A stretch of 64,000 nt of DNA from Clostridiales bacterium (lineage in GTDB: Bacteria; Bacillota; Clostridia; Clostridiales; Clostridiaceae). The position numbers and the translations under genes are program-made. Where the stretch lies: positions 1-64,000 of the forward strand of contig JAAYPK010000089.1 of assembly GCA_012519845.1 (NCBI GenBank), in the 5' to 3' direction. The notes under the pieces are model-generated. The model did no database searches. It had not been told where the DNA came from and saw only the letters and a program-made list of their open reading frames with translations. Of this stretch, positions 44,957-55,721 are shown piece by piece. Position 1 is the stretch's first letter. Every line of letters begins with the position of its first letter.

Positions 44957-47050
44957 ATGTCAAAAATCAGAGTATATGAATTAGCTAAGGAAATAAATAT
45001 AAGTTCAAAGGAATTAATTACATTATTATTTGAAGAATTTAATGTAGAAGTAAAAAATCATATGAGTGTAATAGAAGATGAGGATGCAGAATTAATTAAG
45101 GAATTGGTTTTAGGTAAAAGTTCTACTTCTACAGCAGAGGCATCAACAAGTAGCGAAACTGATGATAAACATGACATTGTTGAAGAATATGAAGAAATAT
45201 TACAAGAAGAAGTTAATAAGGGGAATAGAAAAAAGAAAAAAACTAAAAAGCAAATTGAAGAAGAAAGAGTTAGAGCGGAACAAGAGTTTGCTGAGAATAC
45301 TATTTTAGAAATCGGTGAAACTATTACTGTAAAAGAATTATCAGATATGCTTAATAAACCTTATGCTGAAGTAATTAAAACACTTATGTTATCAGGGGTA
45401 ATGGCAGCTGTAAATGCTGAAATAGACTTTGATACTGCAGCAAAAGTATGTGAAAAATTTGAAATATTATACGAAAAGAAAGTCAAGTCAGATGAGCTTG
45501 AAACTCTTGAAGAAGTTGAAGAGGACGAAAAGAATTTAGTAAAAAGACCTCCAATTATTACAGTTATGGGTCATGTAGACCATGGTAAAACTTCATTACT
45601 TGATGCAATAAGAAAATCAAAAGTTACAACAACAGAAGCAGGTGGGATTACTCAACATATAGGTGCTTATACTGTTTCAATAAATGGAGAACAAATTACA
45701 TTTTTAGATACTCCAGGACATGAAGCTTTTACAGCAATGAGAGCTAGAGGAGCACAAATAACAGATATAGTTATTTTAGTTGTTGCAGCAGATGATGGAA
45801 TAATGCCTCAAACTAAAGAAGCAATAAATCACTGTAAGGCTGCTAATGTACCAATAGTAGTAGCTATAAACAAAATTGATAGACCAAATGCAAACATTGA
45901 TAAAGTTAAGCAAGAATTAACTGAGTATGGATTGGTTTCAGAAGACTGGGGTGGAGATACTATATGTGTTCCTGTTTCAGCTAAGGCCGGTAAAAATATT
46001 GACCAATTATTAGAAATGGTGTTATTAACAGCTGAAATGCTTGAACTTAAAGCTAATCCAAACAGAAAAGCTAACGGAACTGTAATTGAAGCAAAGCTTG
46101 ATAAAGGTAGAGGTGCTGTTGCATCATTATTAGTTCAAAATGGTACATTACATGTTGGAGATTCAATTTTAGTTGGATCAACTTATGGTAGAATAAGAGC
46201 TATGTTTGATGATGAAGGTAAGAAAATAAAAATGGCAGGACCTTCAATACCAGTTGAAATACTAGGACTTTCTGAAGTACCAGCTGCTGGAGACAGATTT
46301 AACCAAGTTAAAGATGAGAAAACAGCAAGAAGTATGGCGGAATCTAGAAAAGAAGCTATTAAAGATGAAACAATAAAAGCATCACACAAGGTTTCTTTAG
46401 AAGATTTATATAATCAAATAAAAGAAGGAACAGTTAAAGAATTAGCTGTTATAGTAAAAGCAGACGTACAAGGTTCTATTGAAGCAATAAGACAATCCTT
46501 AGAAAAATTATCTACTGATGATGTAAAGGTAAGAGTAATCCATGGAGCTGTTGGTGCAATTACTGAAACTGATACAACATTAGCTGTTGCATCAAATGCT
46601 ATAATTATTGGATTTAATGTAAGACCGGATTCAAATGCAATTCAGGCAGCAGATAGAGATGGAGTTGAAATAAAAACCTACAGAATTATATACGATGCAA
46701 TAGAGGATGTAAAATCAGCTATGATTGGTATGTTAGATCCTGATTATAAAGAAGTTGTGCTTGGAAAAGCAGAAGTTCGTGAAACATATAAAATATCAAA
46801 TGTTGGAACAATTGCTGGATGTTATGTTTTAGACGGAAAGCTTGTTAGAAATTCTGATATTAGAGTCATAAGAGAAGGAGTAGTAGTATTTGAAAGTGTA
46901 TTAGCTTCTCTTAAGAGATTTAAAGATGACGTAAAAGAAGTTGCTTCAGGATATGAATGTGGTTTAAGTGTTGAAAAGTTTAATGACTTAAAAGCAGGAG
47001 ATATTATAGAAGCTTATAAAATGGAAGCTGTTGAAAGAAAAGAGCTTTAA
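44957..47050 (+). CDS. infB: Translation initiation factor IF-2
   Basis: GTPase that brings fMet-tRNA to the 30S subunit. 697 residues: short N-terminal domain with a Lys-rich linker ([16 protein letters not shown]), then the G domain [48 protein letters not shown], and the C-terminal domains with [13 protein letters not shown]. The ATG at 44957 follows CGGAGGTGA; the frame stays open upstream into ylxQ without a site. Confidence 0.97.
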   Translation: MSKIRVYELAKEINISSKELITLLFEEFNVEVKNHMSVIEDEDAELIKELVLGKSSTSTAEASTSSETDDKHDIVEEYEEILQEEVNKGNRKKKKTKKQIEEERVRAEQEFAENTILEIGETITVKELSDMLNKPYAEVIKTLMLSGVMAAVNAEIDFDTAAKVCEKFEILYEKKVKSDELETLEEVEEDEKNLVKRPPIITVMGHVDHGKTSLLDAIRKSKVTTTEAGGITQHIGAYTVSINGEQITFLDTPGHEAFTAMRARGAQITDIVILVVAADDGIMPQTKEAINHCKAANVPIVVAINKIDRPNANIDKVKQELTEYGLVSEDWGGDTICVPVSAKAGKNIDQLLEMVLLTAEMLELKANPNRKANGTVIEAKLDKGRGAVASLLVQNGTLHVGDSILVGSTYGRIRAMFDDEGKKIKMAGPSIPVEILGLSEVPAAGDRFNQVKDEKTARSMAESRKEAIKDETIKASHKVSLEDLYNQIKEGTVKELAVIVKADVQGSIEAIRQSLEKLSTDDVKVRVIHGAVGAITETDTTLAVASNAIIIGFNVRPDSNAIQAADRDGVEIKTYRIIYDAIEDVKSAMIGMLDPDYKEVVLGKAEVRETYKISNVGTIAGCYVLDGKLVRNSDIRVIREGVVVFESVLASLKRFKDDVKEVASGYECGLSVEKFNDLKAGDIIEAYKMEAVERKEL

Positions 47051-47062
47051 GAGGTGATTGAG

Positions 47063-47416
47063 ATGCCAAACTACAGAGGCGGAAGAATAAATGAGGAAGT
47101 AAAAAAAGAAATAAGTGCTTTAATAAGAGAAGAAATTAAAGATCCTAGACTTACAGCTATGATTTCAGTAACTGCAGTAAAAGTTACAAAGGACTTAAGT
47201 TATGCAAAAGTATATGTAAGTATTTTTTCTAAAGATGAAGAAGAAAAAAATAGTAACTTTGAAGCTTTAAAAAATGCTGCAGGTTTTATTAGAAAAGAAA
47301 TTGCCAGAAGAATTAACTTAAGGCAAAGTCCTCAAATAATATTTGAACTTGATGATTCTATTGATTATGGAATGCATATAGATGAATTAATTCAAAAAAC
47401 AAAAGGAAACAAATAG
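47063..47416 (+). CDS. rbfA: Ribosome-binding factor A
   Basis: Cold-linked 30S maturation factor with a KH-like fold. 117 residues: RGGRINEEVKKEISALIREEIKDPRLTAMISVTAVKVTKDLSYAKVYVSI. The ATG at 47063 follows GAGGTGA by five bases. It comes directly after infB and one base before nrnA. Confidence 0.95.
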   Translation: MPNYRGGRINEEVKKEISALIREEIKDPRLTAMISVTAVKVTKDLSYAKVYVSIFSKDEEEKNSNFEALKNAAGFIRKEIARRINLRQSPQIIFELDDSIDYGMHIDELIQKTKGNK

Positions 47417-47417
47417 C

Positions 47418-48389
47418 ATGAGTTTGAATGAAATTGCAAAAATAATATTAAAAGCTAATAAAATAGGAATTACCTTTCATACATCACCAGATGGGGATGC
47501 TACTGGAAGTGTATTAGGATTATTAAATGCATTAAGATCAATAGGAAAAGATTCATATGTTATTTCAAGAGAAGTTATTCAAGATAACCTCTCTTTCCTG
47601 CCATTAGCTGATGAAATTGATGGTAATACAAATGAGCCTTTGCCAAATACTGATTTAGTTATAGTTTTAGATTGTGGTAATTATGATAGAGTTTGTGCTG
47701 ATTTAGATAATTATAAAAACTTATTAATTACTATTGATCATCATATATCTAATGAACACTATGGTGATATAAATTATGTTGAATCAGATTCTTCAGCAAC
47801 TTGTGAATTAGTGTACTTATTAATAAAAGAACTTAACATTAATTTGCAAAAAAATAATAAAGAATCTATTGAAATATGCAGCTGTATATATACAGGTATT
47901 ATTACAGATACAGGATCTTTTAGACATTCAAATGTAACAGAAAGAACTCATAAAATAGTTGGAGAATTAATAAATATTGGAGTTAATAATTCGGCTATTC
48001 ATAGTAATCTTTTTGATAATAGATCCTTTAATAAAATAAAGCTTATAGGAGAAGCATTAAGTTCATTAGAATTATTTTTAGAGAATAAAGTATCTTATAT
48101 AGGCTTATCAAAAGAAGTATTAGGACGCTATAATCTTGCTAATGTTGATACTTCAGATATTATTTCTTTAGCTTTAAGCATTAAAGGGGTGGAAGTAGCT
48201 GTAGTCCTTAAAGAGGTAGATGATGGAGTTAAAGGAAGTTTACGTTCAAAAAATAAGGTTGATGTAAGAAGAATTGCGGAAGCACTTGGAGGAGGCGGCC
48301 ATATAAAGGCAGCTGGACTTAAATTAACTAATAATTCTCTAGAGGAAGCAAAAGAGAAAATTATAAATGAAATAGAAAAAGAGATTTAA
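47418..48389 (+). CDS. nrnA: DHH-family oligoribonuclease / pAp phosphatase NrnA
   Basis: Degrades nanoRNA and dephosphorylates 3'-phosphoadenosine 5'-phosphate. 323 residues: DHH-domain motifs HTSPDGDATGSVLG, VLDCGNYDR, TIDHHISNEHYG, and the DHHA1 C-terminus with RRIAEALGGGGHIKAAG. The start is one base after rbfA's stop, so translation is coupled. It belongs to the infB operon. Confidence 0.94.
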   Translation: MSLNEIAKIILKANKIGITFHTSPDGDATGSVLGLLNALRSIGKDSYVISREVIQDNLSFLPLADEIDGNTNEPLPNTDLVIVLDCGNYDRVCADLDNYKNLLITIDHHISNEHYGDINYVESDSSATCELVYLLIKELNINLQKNNKESIEICSCIYTGIITDTGSFRHSNVTERTHKIVGELINIGVNNSAIHSNLFDNRSFNKIKLIGEALSSLELFLENKVSYIGLSKEVLGRYNLANVDTSDIISLALSIKGVEVAVVLKEVDDGVKGSLRSKNKVDVRRIAEALGGGGHIKAAGLKLTNNSLEEAKEKIINEIEKEI

Positions 48390-48390
48390 T

Positions 48391-49269
48391 ATGAATGGTG
48401 TAATAAATATATTTAAAAATAAAGGAATGACCTCCTTTGATGTAGTAAGAATAGTTAAAAAAATTGCTAATACAAAGAAAGTAGGACATACTGGTACTTT
48501 GGATCCAGAGGCATCCGGGGTATTACCTATATGTATTGGAAAGGGCACAAAAATTATTGATTACATTATGAGCTCTGATAAAAGCTATTATGTAAAATTT
48601 AAGCTAGGAATTGAAACTACAACTTACGATTTAGAAGGAGAAATTATTTCGGAAAAAGATATTTCTAGTTTAAACTCAGAGATGATTTTGAAGGAAATTG
48701 GTAATTTTAAAGGTGAATATATGCAAATTCCACCAATGTATTCAGCTCTTAAAAAAAATGGAGTTAGATTATATGATTTAGCTAGACAAGGGATAGAAAT
48801 AGAAAGAGAAGGCAGGAAGGTAAATATAATTGATATAAAAAATATTAATATAGAACTGCCTTATGTTTCTATGGAAGTAACTTGTTCAAAGGGTACATAT
48901 ATACGAAGCTTATGTAAAGATATAGGAGATAATTTAAAAGTTGGTGGTACTGTTGTTGAATTAAGGCGAACAGTAACAGCTTCTTTTAAAGAGGAAGATA
49001 GTATTAATATTAATGACCTAACTCAGGAAAATATTACAGATTATTTAATTCCTATTGAGAAAGCGTTAAAAAGCTATCCCAAGCTACATATTAATAAAGG
49101 ATTTTCAAAATTATTAATTAACGGCGTTAAGGTCTATGACAAAAGATTAACTAATGTAGAAGTGGTAAATGATGCTTTATATAGAGTCTATGATGAAAAA
49201 AATAATTTTATTGGACTTGGAAAAAAGGATGGAGAAGGCTTTAAAATAGAAAAATTGTTAGTTGTATAG
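48391..49269 (+). CDS. truB: tRNA pseudouridine55 synthase TruB
   Basis: Makes the universal pseudouridine in the T loop of tRNAs. 292 residues: NIFKNKGMTSFDVVR, HTGTLDPEASGVLPICIGKGTKI (catalytic Asp in GTLDPEA), PMYSALKKNG, CSKGTYIRSLCKDIG. The start is one base after nrnA's stop; its 3' end is ten bases before ribF. Confidence 0.96.
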   Translation: MNGVINIFKNKGMTSFDVVRIVKKIANTKKVGHTGTLDPEASGVLPICIGKGTKIIDYIMSSDKSYYVKFKLGIETTTYDLEGEIISEKDISSLNSEMILKEIGNFKGEYMQIPPMYSALKKNGVRLYDLARQGIEIEREGRKVNIIDIKNINIELPYVSMEVTCSKGTYIRSLCKDIGDNLKVGGTVVELRRTVTASFKEEDSININDLTQENITDYLIPIEKALKSYPKLHINKGFSKLLINGVKVYDKRLTNVEVVNDALYRVYDEKNNFIGLGKKDGEGFKIEKLLVV

Positions 49270-49279
49270 GGGTTTTAAA

Positions 49280-50206
49280 ATGATTGTAGAAGATGAAAAA
49301 AGTTATACTTATGAGGATTCATTATGCTATATAGCATTAGGAAGTTTTGATGGTATACATAAAGGACATTTATCTTTGGTGCATAAAGTTTACCAATTAG
49401 CAAAAAAAAATAAAGCAATAAGTGTTGTATATACTTTTTCAAATCATCCAAGAGACATTATAAAAATAGGTGATAAGCCTAAATTGTTAATGGATAACAA
49501 AACAAAAATCGAAGTGCTTAAAAAAGAAGGAATAGATAAAGTATATTTTCAAAAATTCAGTAAAGAGTTTATGAAATATTCCCCAGAAGAATTTATTGAT
49601 TTCTTAAGTGATATATTTAATATAAAGGGATTTATAGTTGGCTTTAATTACAAATTTGGATATAAGAATTCTGGAGACACTTCTTTATTACAAGAAATAT
49701 GTAATAAGAAAAACTATGAGTTATATATATTACCACCATATATGTATAAGGATAAAATAGTAAGTAGCACTAGAATACGAGAAGAAATTTTAAAAGGTAA
49801 TATAGAAGAAGGAAATATTCTTTTAGGAAGACCTTATGAAATCTCAGGCAAAGTAATTCATGGAAAGCAAAATGGTATAAAACTTGGCTTTCCAACTGCT
49901 AACATAGAATATGATGAAAAATTTATTATTCCTAGGAATGGTGTATATTATACTAATGTATTGGTTAATAATAAAATATATAAAGGTATTACCAATATTG
50001 GTTATAATCCAACTTTTAATGGAAATAAAATTACAGTAGAAACAAATATATTAGATTTTAATGATAATATATATGGATGTGAAATTAAATTATATTTTGT
50101 TGAATTCTTACGTTATGAAAAAAAATTTGATTCTCTTGATAAATTAAAAGAACAGCTAAAAAGAGACAAAAAAGTAGCTGAAGAAAAAACATATTTACAT
50201 TTATAA
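49280..50206 (+). CDS. ribF: Bifunctional riboflavin kinase / FAD synthetase RibF
   Basis: Converts riboflavin to FMN and FAD. 308 residues: N-terminal adenylyltransferase (ALGSFDGIHKGHLSLV, VGFNYKFGYKNSGD, STRIREEILKG) and C-terminal flavokinase (GKVIHGKQNGIKLGFPTANIEY, NGVYYTNV, GITNIGYNPTF). The ATG at 49280 follows AGGGG by seven bases. The rpsO promoter lies inside its last codons. Confidence 0.95.
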   Translation: MIVEDEKSYTYEDSLCYIALGSFDGIHKGHLSLVHKVYQLAKKNKAISVVYTFSNHPRDIIKIGDKPKLLMDNKTKIEVLKKEGIDKVYFQKFSKEFMKYSPEEFIDFLSDIFNIKGFIVGFNYKFGYKNSGDTSLLQEICNKKNYELYILPPYMYKDKIVSSTRIREEILKGNIEEGNILLGRPYEISGKVIHGKQNGIKLGFPTANIEYDEKFIIPRNGVYYTNVLVNNKIYKGITNIGYNPTFNGNKITVETNILDFNDNIYGCEIKLYFVEFLRYEKKFDSLDKLKEQLKRDKKVAEEKTYLHL

Positions 50207-50222
50207 TATATTTTGTTATAAT
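50194..50222 (+). promoter_or_regulatory. Promoter for rpsO
   Basis: TTTACA (50194-50199), exactly 17 bases, TATAAT (50217-50222). It starts in the 3' end of ribF. Confidence 0.75.
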
Positions 50223-50228
50223 TTTTAG

Positions 50229-50304
50229 AGAACCTAGTGCTATGTTATAAGAATGCCAGCTTATTACTTGGAACTATGGGGATAATTACTTGGAGGTGCA
50301 AATA
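50229..50304 (+). ncRNA. rpsO 5' leader with a duplicated decamer
   Basis: A leader of about 75 bases precedes rpsO. ATTACTTGGA occurs twice, at 50264-50273 and 50285-50294, the second copy running into the GGAGGTG ribosome binding site. S15 is known to repress its own mRNA in many bacteria through unrelated leaders; whether this is one is not provable by eye. Confidence 0.35.
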
Positions 50305-50568
50305 ATGGATAAGGCAAAAAAGTTAGAAATTATTAAGGAATTTGGTAGAAACGAAGGAGATACAGGTTCTCCAGAAGTTCAAATTGCTTTATTAACAGAA
50401 AGAATCAACCAATTAACTGAACATTTAAAGGTTCATAAAAAAGATCATCACTCAAGAAGAGGTCTTTTAATGATGGTTGGTCAAAGAAGAGGTCTTTTAA
50501 ACTATTTACAAGATCAAGATGTTGAAAGATACAGAGCTATTATTAAAAAATTAGGATTAAGAAGATAA
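50305..50568 (+). CDS. rpsO: 30S ribosomal protein S15
   Basis: 87 residues. [60 protein letters not shown] is diagnostic. The ATG at 50305 follows GGAGGTG. The rpsO-pnp pair is nearly universal; here they are separated by a terminator and pnp has its own promoter. Confidence 0.98.
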   Translation: MDKAKKLEIIKEFGRNEGDTGSPEVQIALLTERINQLTEHLKVHKKDHHSRRGLLMMVGQRRGLLNYLQDQDVERYRAIIKKLGLRR

Positions 50569-50569
50569 T

Positions 50570-50600
50570 ATAGAGCGGATTAATCCGCTCTATTATTTTG
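50570..50600 (+). terminator. Terminator after rpsO
   Basis: A perfect 22-base palindrome at 50571-50592 (arms TAGAGCGGATT and AATCCGCTCTA), followed by TTATTTT. Strong stem. Confidence 0.85.
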
Positions 50601-50627
50601 AAAATATTATAGAATTATAACTATAAA
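50598..50627 (+). promoter_or_regulatory. Promoter for pnp
   Basis: TTGAAA (50598-50603), 18 bases, TATAAA (50622-50627), just after the rpsO terminator and 27 bases before the pnp ATG. Confidence 0.5.
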
Positions 50628-50654
50628 ATTATAAAAATGAAGGGAGGTCATATA

Positions 50655-52760
50655 ATGAGCAACGTATTAAGTACACCTATTGCCGGTAGAGAAATGAAAG
50701 TAGAATTTGGCAAAGTAGGTATGTTATCAAATGCTGCCATTTTTATGAGCTATGGAGATACAGTAATACTAACAAATGTTAATGCATCCGAAAATCCAAG
50801 AGAAGGGATAGATTTTTTTCCGCTAAGTGTTGAATATGAAGAAAGATTGTATTCAGTTGGTAAAATACCAGGTGGATTTATTAAGAGAGAAGGAAGACCT
50901 ACAGAAAAAGCTATATTAAATGGAAGAGCAGTTGACAGAACAATAAGACCGTTATTCCCAAAAGGATATAGAAATGATGTTCAAGTTGTAACAACTGTTG
51001 TATCAGTTGAAAAAGATAATTTGCCAGAAATATTAGCAATTAATGCTGCCTCAATGGCATTATGTTTATCAAGCATACCATATACTATTCCAGTTGCAGC
51101 AGTTCAAATAGGAATTGTAGATGGAAAGTTTGTTGTTAACCCAAATGCTGAAGAAAGAGAAAAGACCACTTTACATCTAACAGTATGTTCTACATCTGAA
51201 AGAGTAATGATGATAGAAGCAGGTGGGGATGAAATTCCAGAAGATACAATGATTGAAGCTATAAAATTTGGATTTGAACAATGTCAAGACATAATTAAAT
51301 TCCAAGAAGAAGCTATGGCTAAATTTGGTAAGAAGAAAGATGAACCTGTATTATATACAGTTGATCCAGAAGTAGAGGAAGCTGTTAGAAGTTTTTCATT
51401 TGATATGCTTAAAGAAGCAATGTATATAACTGATAAAGATGAAAGAAATGCAGCAGTTGATGAAGTTACTTCAAAAGTAAATGAAGAGTTTGCTGAAAGA
51501 TTTGAAGGCAAAGAAGGAGATATTAAGGAAGTATTGTATAGCACTCAAAAAGAAATTGTTAGAAATATGCTTCTTAATGAAAAAAGAAGACCTGATGGAA
51601 GAGCCTTTGATGAAGTAAGACCTATTAGTTGTGAAGTAGGAATATTACCAAGAACACATGGTACTGGATTATTTACAAGAGGATTAACACAAGTAATGAC
51701 AGTAGCAACATTAGGATCAGTAAGTGAAATACAAGTTCTTGATGGAATTGATGAAGCAGAAACAAAGAGATATATGCATCATTACAACTTCCCAGGATAC
51801 AGTGTTGGAGAAGTAAAACCATTAAGAGGACCAGGTAGAAGAGAAATAGGGCATGGAGCTTTAGCAGAAAGAGCTTTAGAACCATTAATACCTTCAGAAG
51901 AAGAATTCCCATATACTATTAGATTAGTTTCAGAAGTCTTAAGCTCAAATGGATCAACATCACAAGCATCTGTTTGTGGTTCAACATTAGCTTTATTAGA
52001 TGCAGGAGTACCAATAAAAAGACCAGCAGCTGGTATTGCTATGGGACTTATTACTTCAAAGGATTTAAAAGAAGAAGCAGTAATAACTGATATTCAAGGT
52101 ATAGAAGATTTCTTTGGAGACATGGATTTTAAAGTAGCTGGTACTACAGAAGGAATTACTTCAATCCAAGTGGATACAAAAATTAAAGGTATGAGCTTTA
52201 GTATAATAGAGAATGCAATAAGAGATGCAAGAAAAGCAAGGGTTATGATTATAGATAAAATAAATAAATGTATCCCTGAAAGCAGAAAAGATGTTTCAGT
52301 ATATGCTCCAAAAACTGAAATAATTAATATTGATCCTGAAAAAATAAGAGAAGTTATTGGGGCTGGTGGAAAAGTAATTAATAAAATAATTGCTGACACT
52401 GGTGTTAAAATTGATATTAAAGATGATGGAACTGTATTTGTTTCTTCAGCAGATCATAATGGAGTTAATGAAGCAATAAAAATTATAGAAGGATTAACAA
52501 AAGATGTTAAAGCTGGAGAAGTTTATCTAGGTAAAGTTACCAAAATAACTAATTTTGGTGCTTTTGTTGAAGTTCTTCCAAATAAAGAAGGTTTAGTTCA
52601 TATTTCTAAGCTAGACAAAAATAGAGTAAATAAAGTTGAAGATGTTGTTTCTGTTGGAGATGAGATTTTAGTAAAGGTAACTGAAATTGATAGCCAAGGT
52701 AGAATTAATCTTTCAAGAAAAGATGCTTTAATAGATAAGGAAGAAAAAGAAGAAAACTAG
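50655..52760 (+). CDS. pnp: Polyribonucleotide nucleotidyltransferase
   Basis: 3'-5' phosphorolytic exoribonuclease of the degradosome, also a polymerase. 701 residues: two RNase PH domains ([39 protein letters not shown] in the second), KH domain ([25 protein letters not shown]), S1 domain ([28 protein letters not shown]). The ATG at 50655 follows GGGAGGT. Confidence 0.98.
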   Translation: MSNVLSTPIAGREMKVEFGKVGMLSNAAIFMSYGDTVILTNVNASENPREGIDFFPLSVEYEERLYSVGKIPGGFIKREGRPTEKAILNGRAVDRTIRPLFPKGYRNDVQVVTTVVSVEKDNLPEILAINAASMALCLSSIPYTIPVAAVQIGIVDGKFVVNPNAEEREKTTLHLTVCSTSERVMMIEAGGDEIPEDTMIEAIKFGFEQCQDIIKFQEEAMAKFGKKKDEPVLYTVDPEVEEAVRSFSFDMLKEAMYITDKDERNAAVDEVTSKVNEEFAERFEGKEGDIKEVLYSTQKEIVRNMLLNEKRRPDGRAFDEVRPISCEVGILPRTHGTGLFTRGLTQVMTVATLGSVSEIQVLDGIDEAETKRYMHHYNFPGYSVGEVKPLRGPGRREIGHGALAERALEPLIPSEEEFPYTIRLVSEVLSSNGSTSQASVCGSTLALLDAGVPIKRPAAGIAMGLITSKDLKEEAVITDIQGIEDFFGDMDFKVAGTTEGITSIQVDTKIKGMSFSIIENAIRDARKARVMIIDKINKCIPESRKDVSVYAPKTEIINIDPEKIREVIGAGGKVINKIIADTGVKIDIKDDGTVFVSSADHNGVNEAIKIIEGLTKDVKAGEVYLGKVTKITNFGAFVEVLPNKEGLVHISKLDKNRVNKVEDVVSVGDEILVKVTEIDSQGRINLSRKDALIDKEEKEEN

Positions 52761-52794
52761 ATAGAATTTAAAACAATTACTATGAATACAAATC

Positions 52795-52837
52795 CACGAA
52801 TTTCTTAAACTAATTTTGAGGAAATTCGTGATTTTTG
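52795..52837 (+). terminator. Terminator after pnp
   Basis: CACGAATTTC (52795-52804) pairs with GAAATTCGTG (52821-52830), followed by ATTTTTGTT. Confidence 0.85.
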
Positions 52838-52852
52838 TTATAAGGAGAAATT

Positions 52853-54109
52853 ATGTATAAATTATATACACTTAAAAATGGTCTTAAAGTGGTAACTGAA
52901 AAAAATGAATGGGTAAATTCTGTTAGTGTAGGAATAATGATTAAAAATGGGTCTAGAAATGAATCTGAGGAATTAAACGGTATTTCTCATTTTATAGAAC
53001 ATATGATGTTTAAAGGAACAGAAAAACGAAGTTCTAAAGAAATTGCAGAAGTAATTGAAAATGTGGGTGGACAAATTAATGCTTACACAAGTAAAGAAGT
53101 TACATGCTATTATACAAAAACATTATATACTCATTTGGATTTATCATTAGAAGTATTGTCTGATATGATGTTTAATTCAACTTTTAGTGAAGAAGAACTA
53201 GAAAAAGAAAAAAAAGTTGTTATTGAAGAAATTAATATGAGTGATGATACACCAGAAGATGTTCTTTACGATTTAAATTCTAAAGTTAGTTATGGAGATC
53301 ATTCATTGGGAGCTCCAATATTAGGAACTATTGAAAAAGTTAGTTCATTTACAAGAGAAGAATTAAAAAAATATATAAGTGAAAAATACACACCTTATAA
53401 TTCTGTAATATCAGTATGTGGAAAATTTGATGAAAATGAACTTGAAGAACTAGTAAATAAATATTTTTCTAATTGGAATTGTAATGAAAAATATAGTCCT
53501 AAATATGAGAAAGTGGAAATTATACCTGATAGTGGAGTAGTAGAAAAAAATATAGAACAGCTTCATATATCATTAGGACTTAAGGGATTACCTTCTGAGG
53601 ATGAAAGAACTTATTCCTTAGCTTTATTATGCAACATTTTAGGAGGGGGGGCTTCCTCAATTCTATTCCAAAAGGTTAGAGAGGAACTAGGACTTTGCTA
53701 TACGATTTACTGTTATCCTCAAAATTTTGAAGGAAGTGGGTTAATTAATATATATGCAGGTCTTGGCAAGAATTATGGCGAAGAAGCTCTTCAAGTAATA
53801 AGTAGAGAAGTTAAAAAATTTTCTAAAAATAAAATATCTGAAGAAGAGCTTAAAATGGCAAAGGAAAAGATTAAAGGAAGCTATATACTAGGAAGAGAAA
53901 GTACTAGTTCAAAAATGTTTAGTAATGCCAAAACAATATTATTTAGAAATAAAATCTATAGAGAAAAAGAAGTAATAGATAAAATAAATAATATTACTTT
54001 AGATGAAATTAATATAGTATTAGAGGAAACCTTCGGTAAGGGTATAATTAATTCATCCTATGTTGGTAAAAATATTAATTATGAAAAATTAAATAGTGTA
54101 CTATTTTAG
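52853..54109 (+). CDS. M16 family zinc peptidase (processing-peptidase type)
   Basis: 418 residues. The inverted zinc motif HFIEH (His46, Glu49, His50) plus EEINMSDDTPED downstream makes this an active-site-bearing M16B subunit, like B. subtilis MlpA/YmxG; the C-terminal half has LCNILGGGASSILFQKVREELGLCYTIYCYP. Substrates are unknown. AAGGAG precedes the ATG. pnp-M16-ylmC-aspartokinase-tepA is a conserved Firmicute stretch. Confidence 0.93.
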   Translation: MYKLYTLKNGLKVVTEKNEWVNSVSVGIMIKNGSRNESEELNGISHFIEHMMFKGTEKRSSKEIAEVIENVGGQINAYTSKEVTCYYTKTLYTHLDLSLEVLSDMMFNSTFSEEELEKEKKVVIEEINMSDDTPEDVLYDLNSKVSYGDHSLGAPILGTIEKVSSFTREELKKYISEKYTPYNSVISVCGKFDENELEELVNKYFSNWNCNEKYSPKYEKVEIIPDSGVVEKNIEQLHISLGLKGLPSEDERTYSLALLCNILGGGASSILFQKVREELGLCYTIYCYPQNFEGSGLINIYAGLGKNYGEEALQVISREVKKFSKNKISEEELKMAKEKIKGSYILGRESTSSKMFSNAKTILFRNKIYREKEVIDKINNITLDEINIVLEETFGKGIINSSYVGKNINYEKLNSVLF

Positions 54110-54165
54110 CTGAATAAAAAACCCTTAATATGCATATTAATTATGTAGAGGAAGGGGAATTTTAA

Positions 54166-54447
54166 ATGAGTAGTGATGATACAAGATTATTAAGTGAAAT
54201 ATCTGGGTATGAATTAATTAATATTAATGACGGAGAAAAGTACAATTATTTAGAAAACAATGATTTAGTAATTGATAGTGAAGGAAATATAAAATATTTA
54301 GTAATTAACTTAGGAAAAAGCAAACTTGGTTTATTTAGTAGCACAAGAGAGTTTTTAGAAATTCCATGGGAATGTGTTAAGAAAATTGGGTCTAAAACTA
54401 TTATTTTAGATGCTGATGAAGAAAATATAAAGAAAACTGAGTTTTAA
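54166..54447 (+). CDS. ylmC: PRC-barrel protein YlmC/YmxH
   Basis: 93-residue PRC-barrel: LSEISGYELININDGEKYNYLENNDLVIDSEGNIKYLVIN and IPWECVKKIGSKTIILD. Family linked to sporulation in Firmicutes (YlmC/YmxH), function unclear. AGGAAGGGG precedes the ATG. It is 11 bases upstream of the aspartokinase and probably co-transcribed. Confidence 0.9.
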   Translation: MSSDDTRLLSEISGYELININDGEKYNYLENNDLVIDSEGNIKYLVINLGKSKLGLFSSTREFLEIPWECVKKIGSKTIILDADEENIKKTEF

Positions 54448-54458
54448 TAGAGGTGGAT

Positions 54459-55658
54459 ATGTTAAATATAGTAGTACAAAAATATGGTGGTACCTCAGTA
54501 AGTACAAAAGAAAAAAGAAAAAAAGTAATAGAAAAAATAAAAATAGCTAAAAATAATGGAGAAATTCCAGTAATAGTTGTTTCAGCCATGGGAAGAAAAG
54601 GAGAACCCTATGCTACAGATACTCTACTTTCCTTAGTAGATTCTAAAATGGCTTTAGTAAATAAACAAGGTATTGACCTTTTAATGTGCTGTGGAGAGAT
54701 AATAAGTTCTGTAGTTTTATGTAGTGAATTATTAAATGAAGGAATAGAAGCAATACCTCTTACAGGAGGTCAAGCAGGAATAATAACAGATAATAATTTT
54801 ACTAATGCCTCATTAGTTGATGTTAATGGTGAAAACATAATTAATGTTATTAAAGAAGGAAAGATTCCGGTAATTACAGGATTTCAAGGTTCTACAAGTA
54901 ACGGTTTCTTAACAACTTTAGGTAGAGGTGGTAGTGACACTTCAGCAGCTATAGTAGGTGCTATGATAAAAGCTAAAAGAATAGAGATTTATACAGATGT
55001 AGATGGTATTATGACAGCAGATCCTAGAATAGTTCATGATGCCTCTGTAATTAAGGTATTAAATTATGATGAAGTGTTTCAATTAGCAGATCAAGGAGCT
55101 AAGGTTATTCATCCTAAGGCAATAGAAATTGCAAAAGCAAATAACATTCCTGTATATATAAAAAATACTATGAATAATCATGAAGGTACAATAATAAACA
55201 ATATTGGTGATGTTAATAATAAAAGATTAGTTACAAGTATTACAAGTGCTGATAATAGAATACAGGTAATAGTTAAGAAAACAGATAACTTAGACAATAA
55301 TGAATATAATAATATCCTTCAGGAAATTGCAAAAAATAAAATAAGCTTAGATTTAATAAATATATTTCCTAGCAAGCTTATTTTTACAATTCCAAAGGAT
55401 GCAAAAGAAAAATTAGAAAATATATTTAATGAACTTAAAATTAAATATAAGATAAAAGAAAATTGTAGCCAAGTAGCTCTTGTGGGATCAGGAATGAGAG
55501 GAGTTCCAGGTGTAATGGCTAAAATATATAATGCATTAAATAGCAATAATATTGAAGTGTTACAAACTGCTGATTCTCATATGACTATATGGTGTTTAAT
55601 ATATACAGATAATCTTAATGAAGGTATTAATGCATTACATAAGGCCTTCAGTTTATAA
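54459..55658 (+). CDS. dapG: Aspartate kinase
   Basis: Phosphorylates aspartate toward diaminopimelate, lysine, threonine and methionine. 399 residues: VVQKYGGTSVSTKEKRKK, TLGRGGSDTSAAIVGA, EIYTDVDGIMTADPRIV, and two C-terminal ACT domains (NRIQVIVKKTDN..., VALVGSGMRGVPGVMAKIYNALNS). Position and length match B. subtilis DapG. The ATG at 54459 follows AGAGGTGG. Its product, after one more step, is aspartate semialdehyde, also the substrate of carboxyspermidine dehydrogenase encoded 4 kb downstream. Confidence 0.93.
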   Translation: MLNIVVQKYGGTSVSTKEKRKKVIEKIKIAKNNGEIPVIVVSAMGRKGEPYATDTLLSLVDSKMALVNKQGIDLLMCCGEIISSVVLCSELLNEGIEAIPLTGGQAGIITDNNFTNASLVDVNGENIINVIKEGKIPVITGFQGSTSNGFLTTLGRGGSDTSAAIVGAMIKAKRIEIYTDVDGIMTADPRIVHDASVIKVLNYDEVFQLADQGAKVIHPKAIEIAKANNIPVYIKNTMNNHEGTIINNIGDVNNKRLVTSITSADNRIQVIVKKTDNLDNNEYNNILQEIAKNKISLDLINIFPSKLIFTIPKDAKEKLENIFNELKIKYKIKENCSQVALVGSGMRGVPGVMAKIYNALNSNNIEVLQTADSHMTIWCLIYTDNLNEGINALHKAFSL

Positions 55659-55663
55659 GGTAT

Positions 55664-55721
55664 AAAAAAAAACCTCTAGTAAAAAATATTATAGTGATAA
55701 TATTTTTTTGGAGGTTTTTTT
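55664..55721 (+). terminator. Hairpin terminator enclosing the tepA ribosome binding site
   Basis: Outer stem AAAAAACCTC (55667-55676) with GAGGTTTTTT (55711-55720); inner stem AAAAAATATTAT (55681-55692) with ATAATATTTTTT (55697-55708) around AGTG. The U-rich 3' arm contains GGAGG (55710-55714), the only ribosome binding site of tepA, whose ATG follows directly. The same structure can end the dapG transcript and hide the tepA start. Confidence 0.75.
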
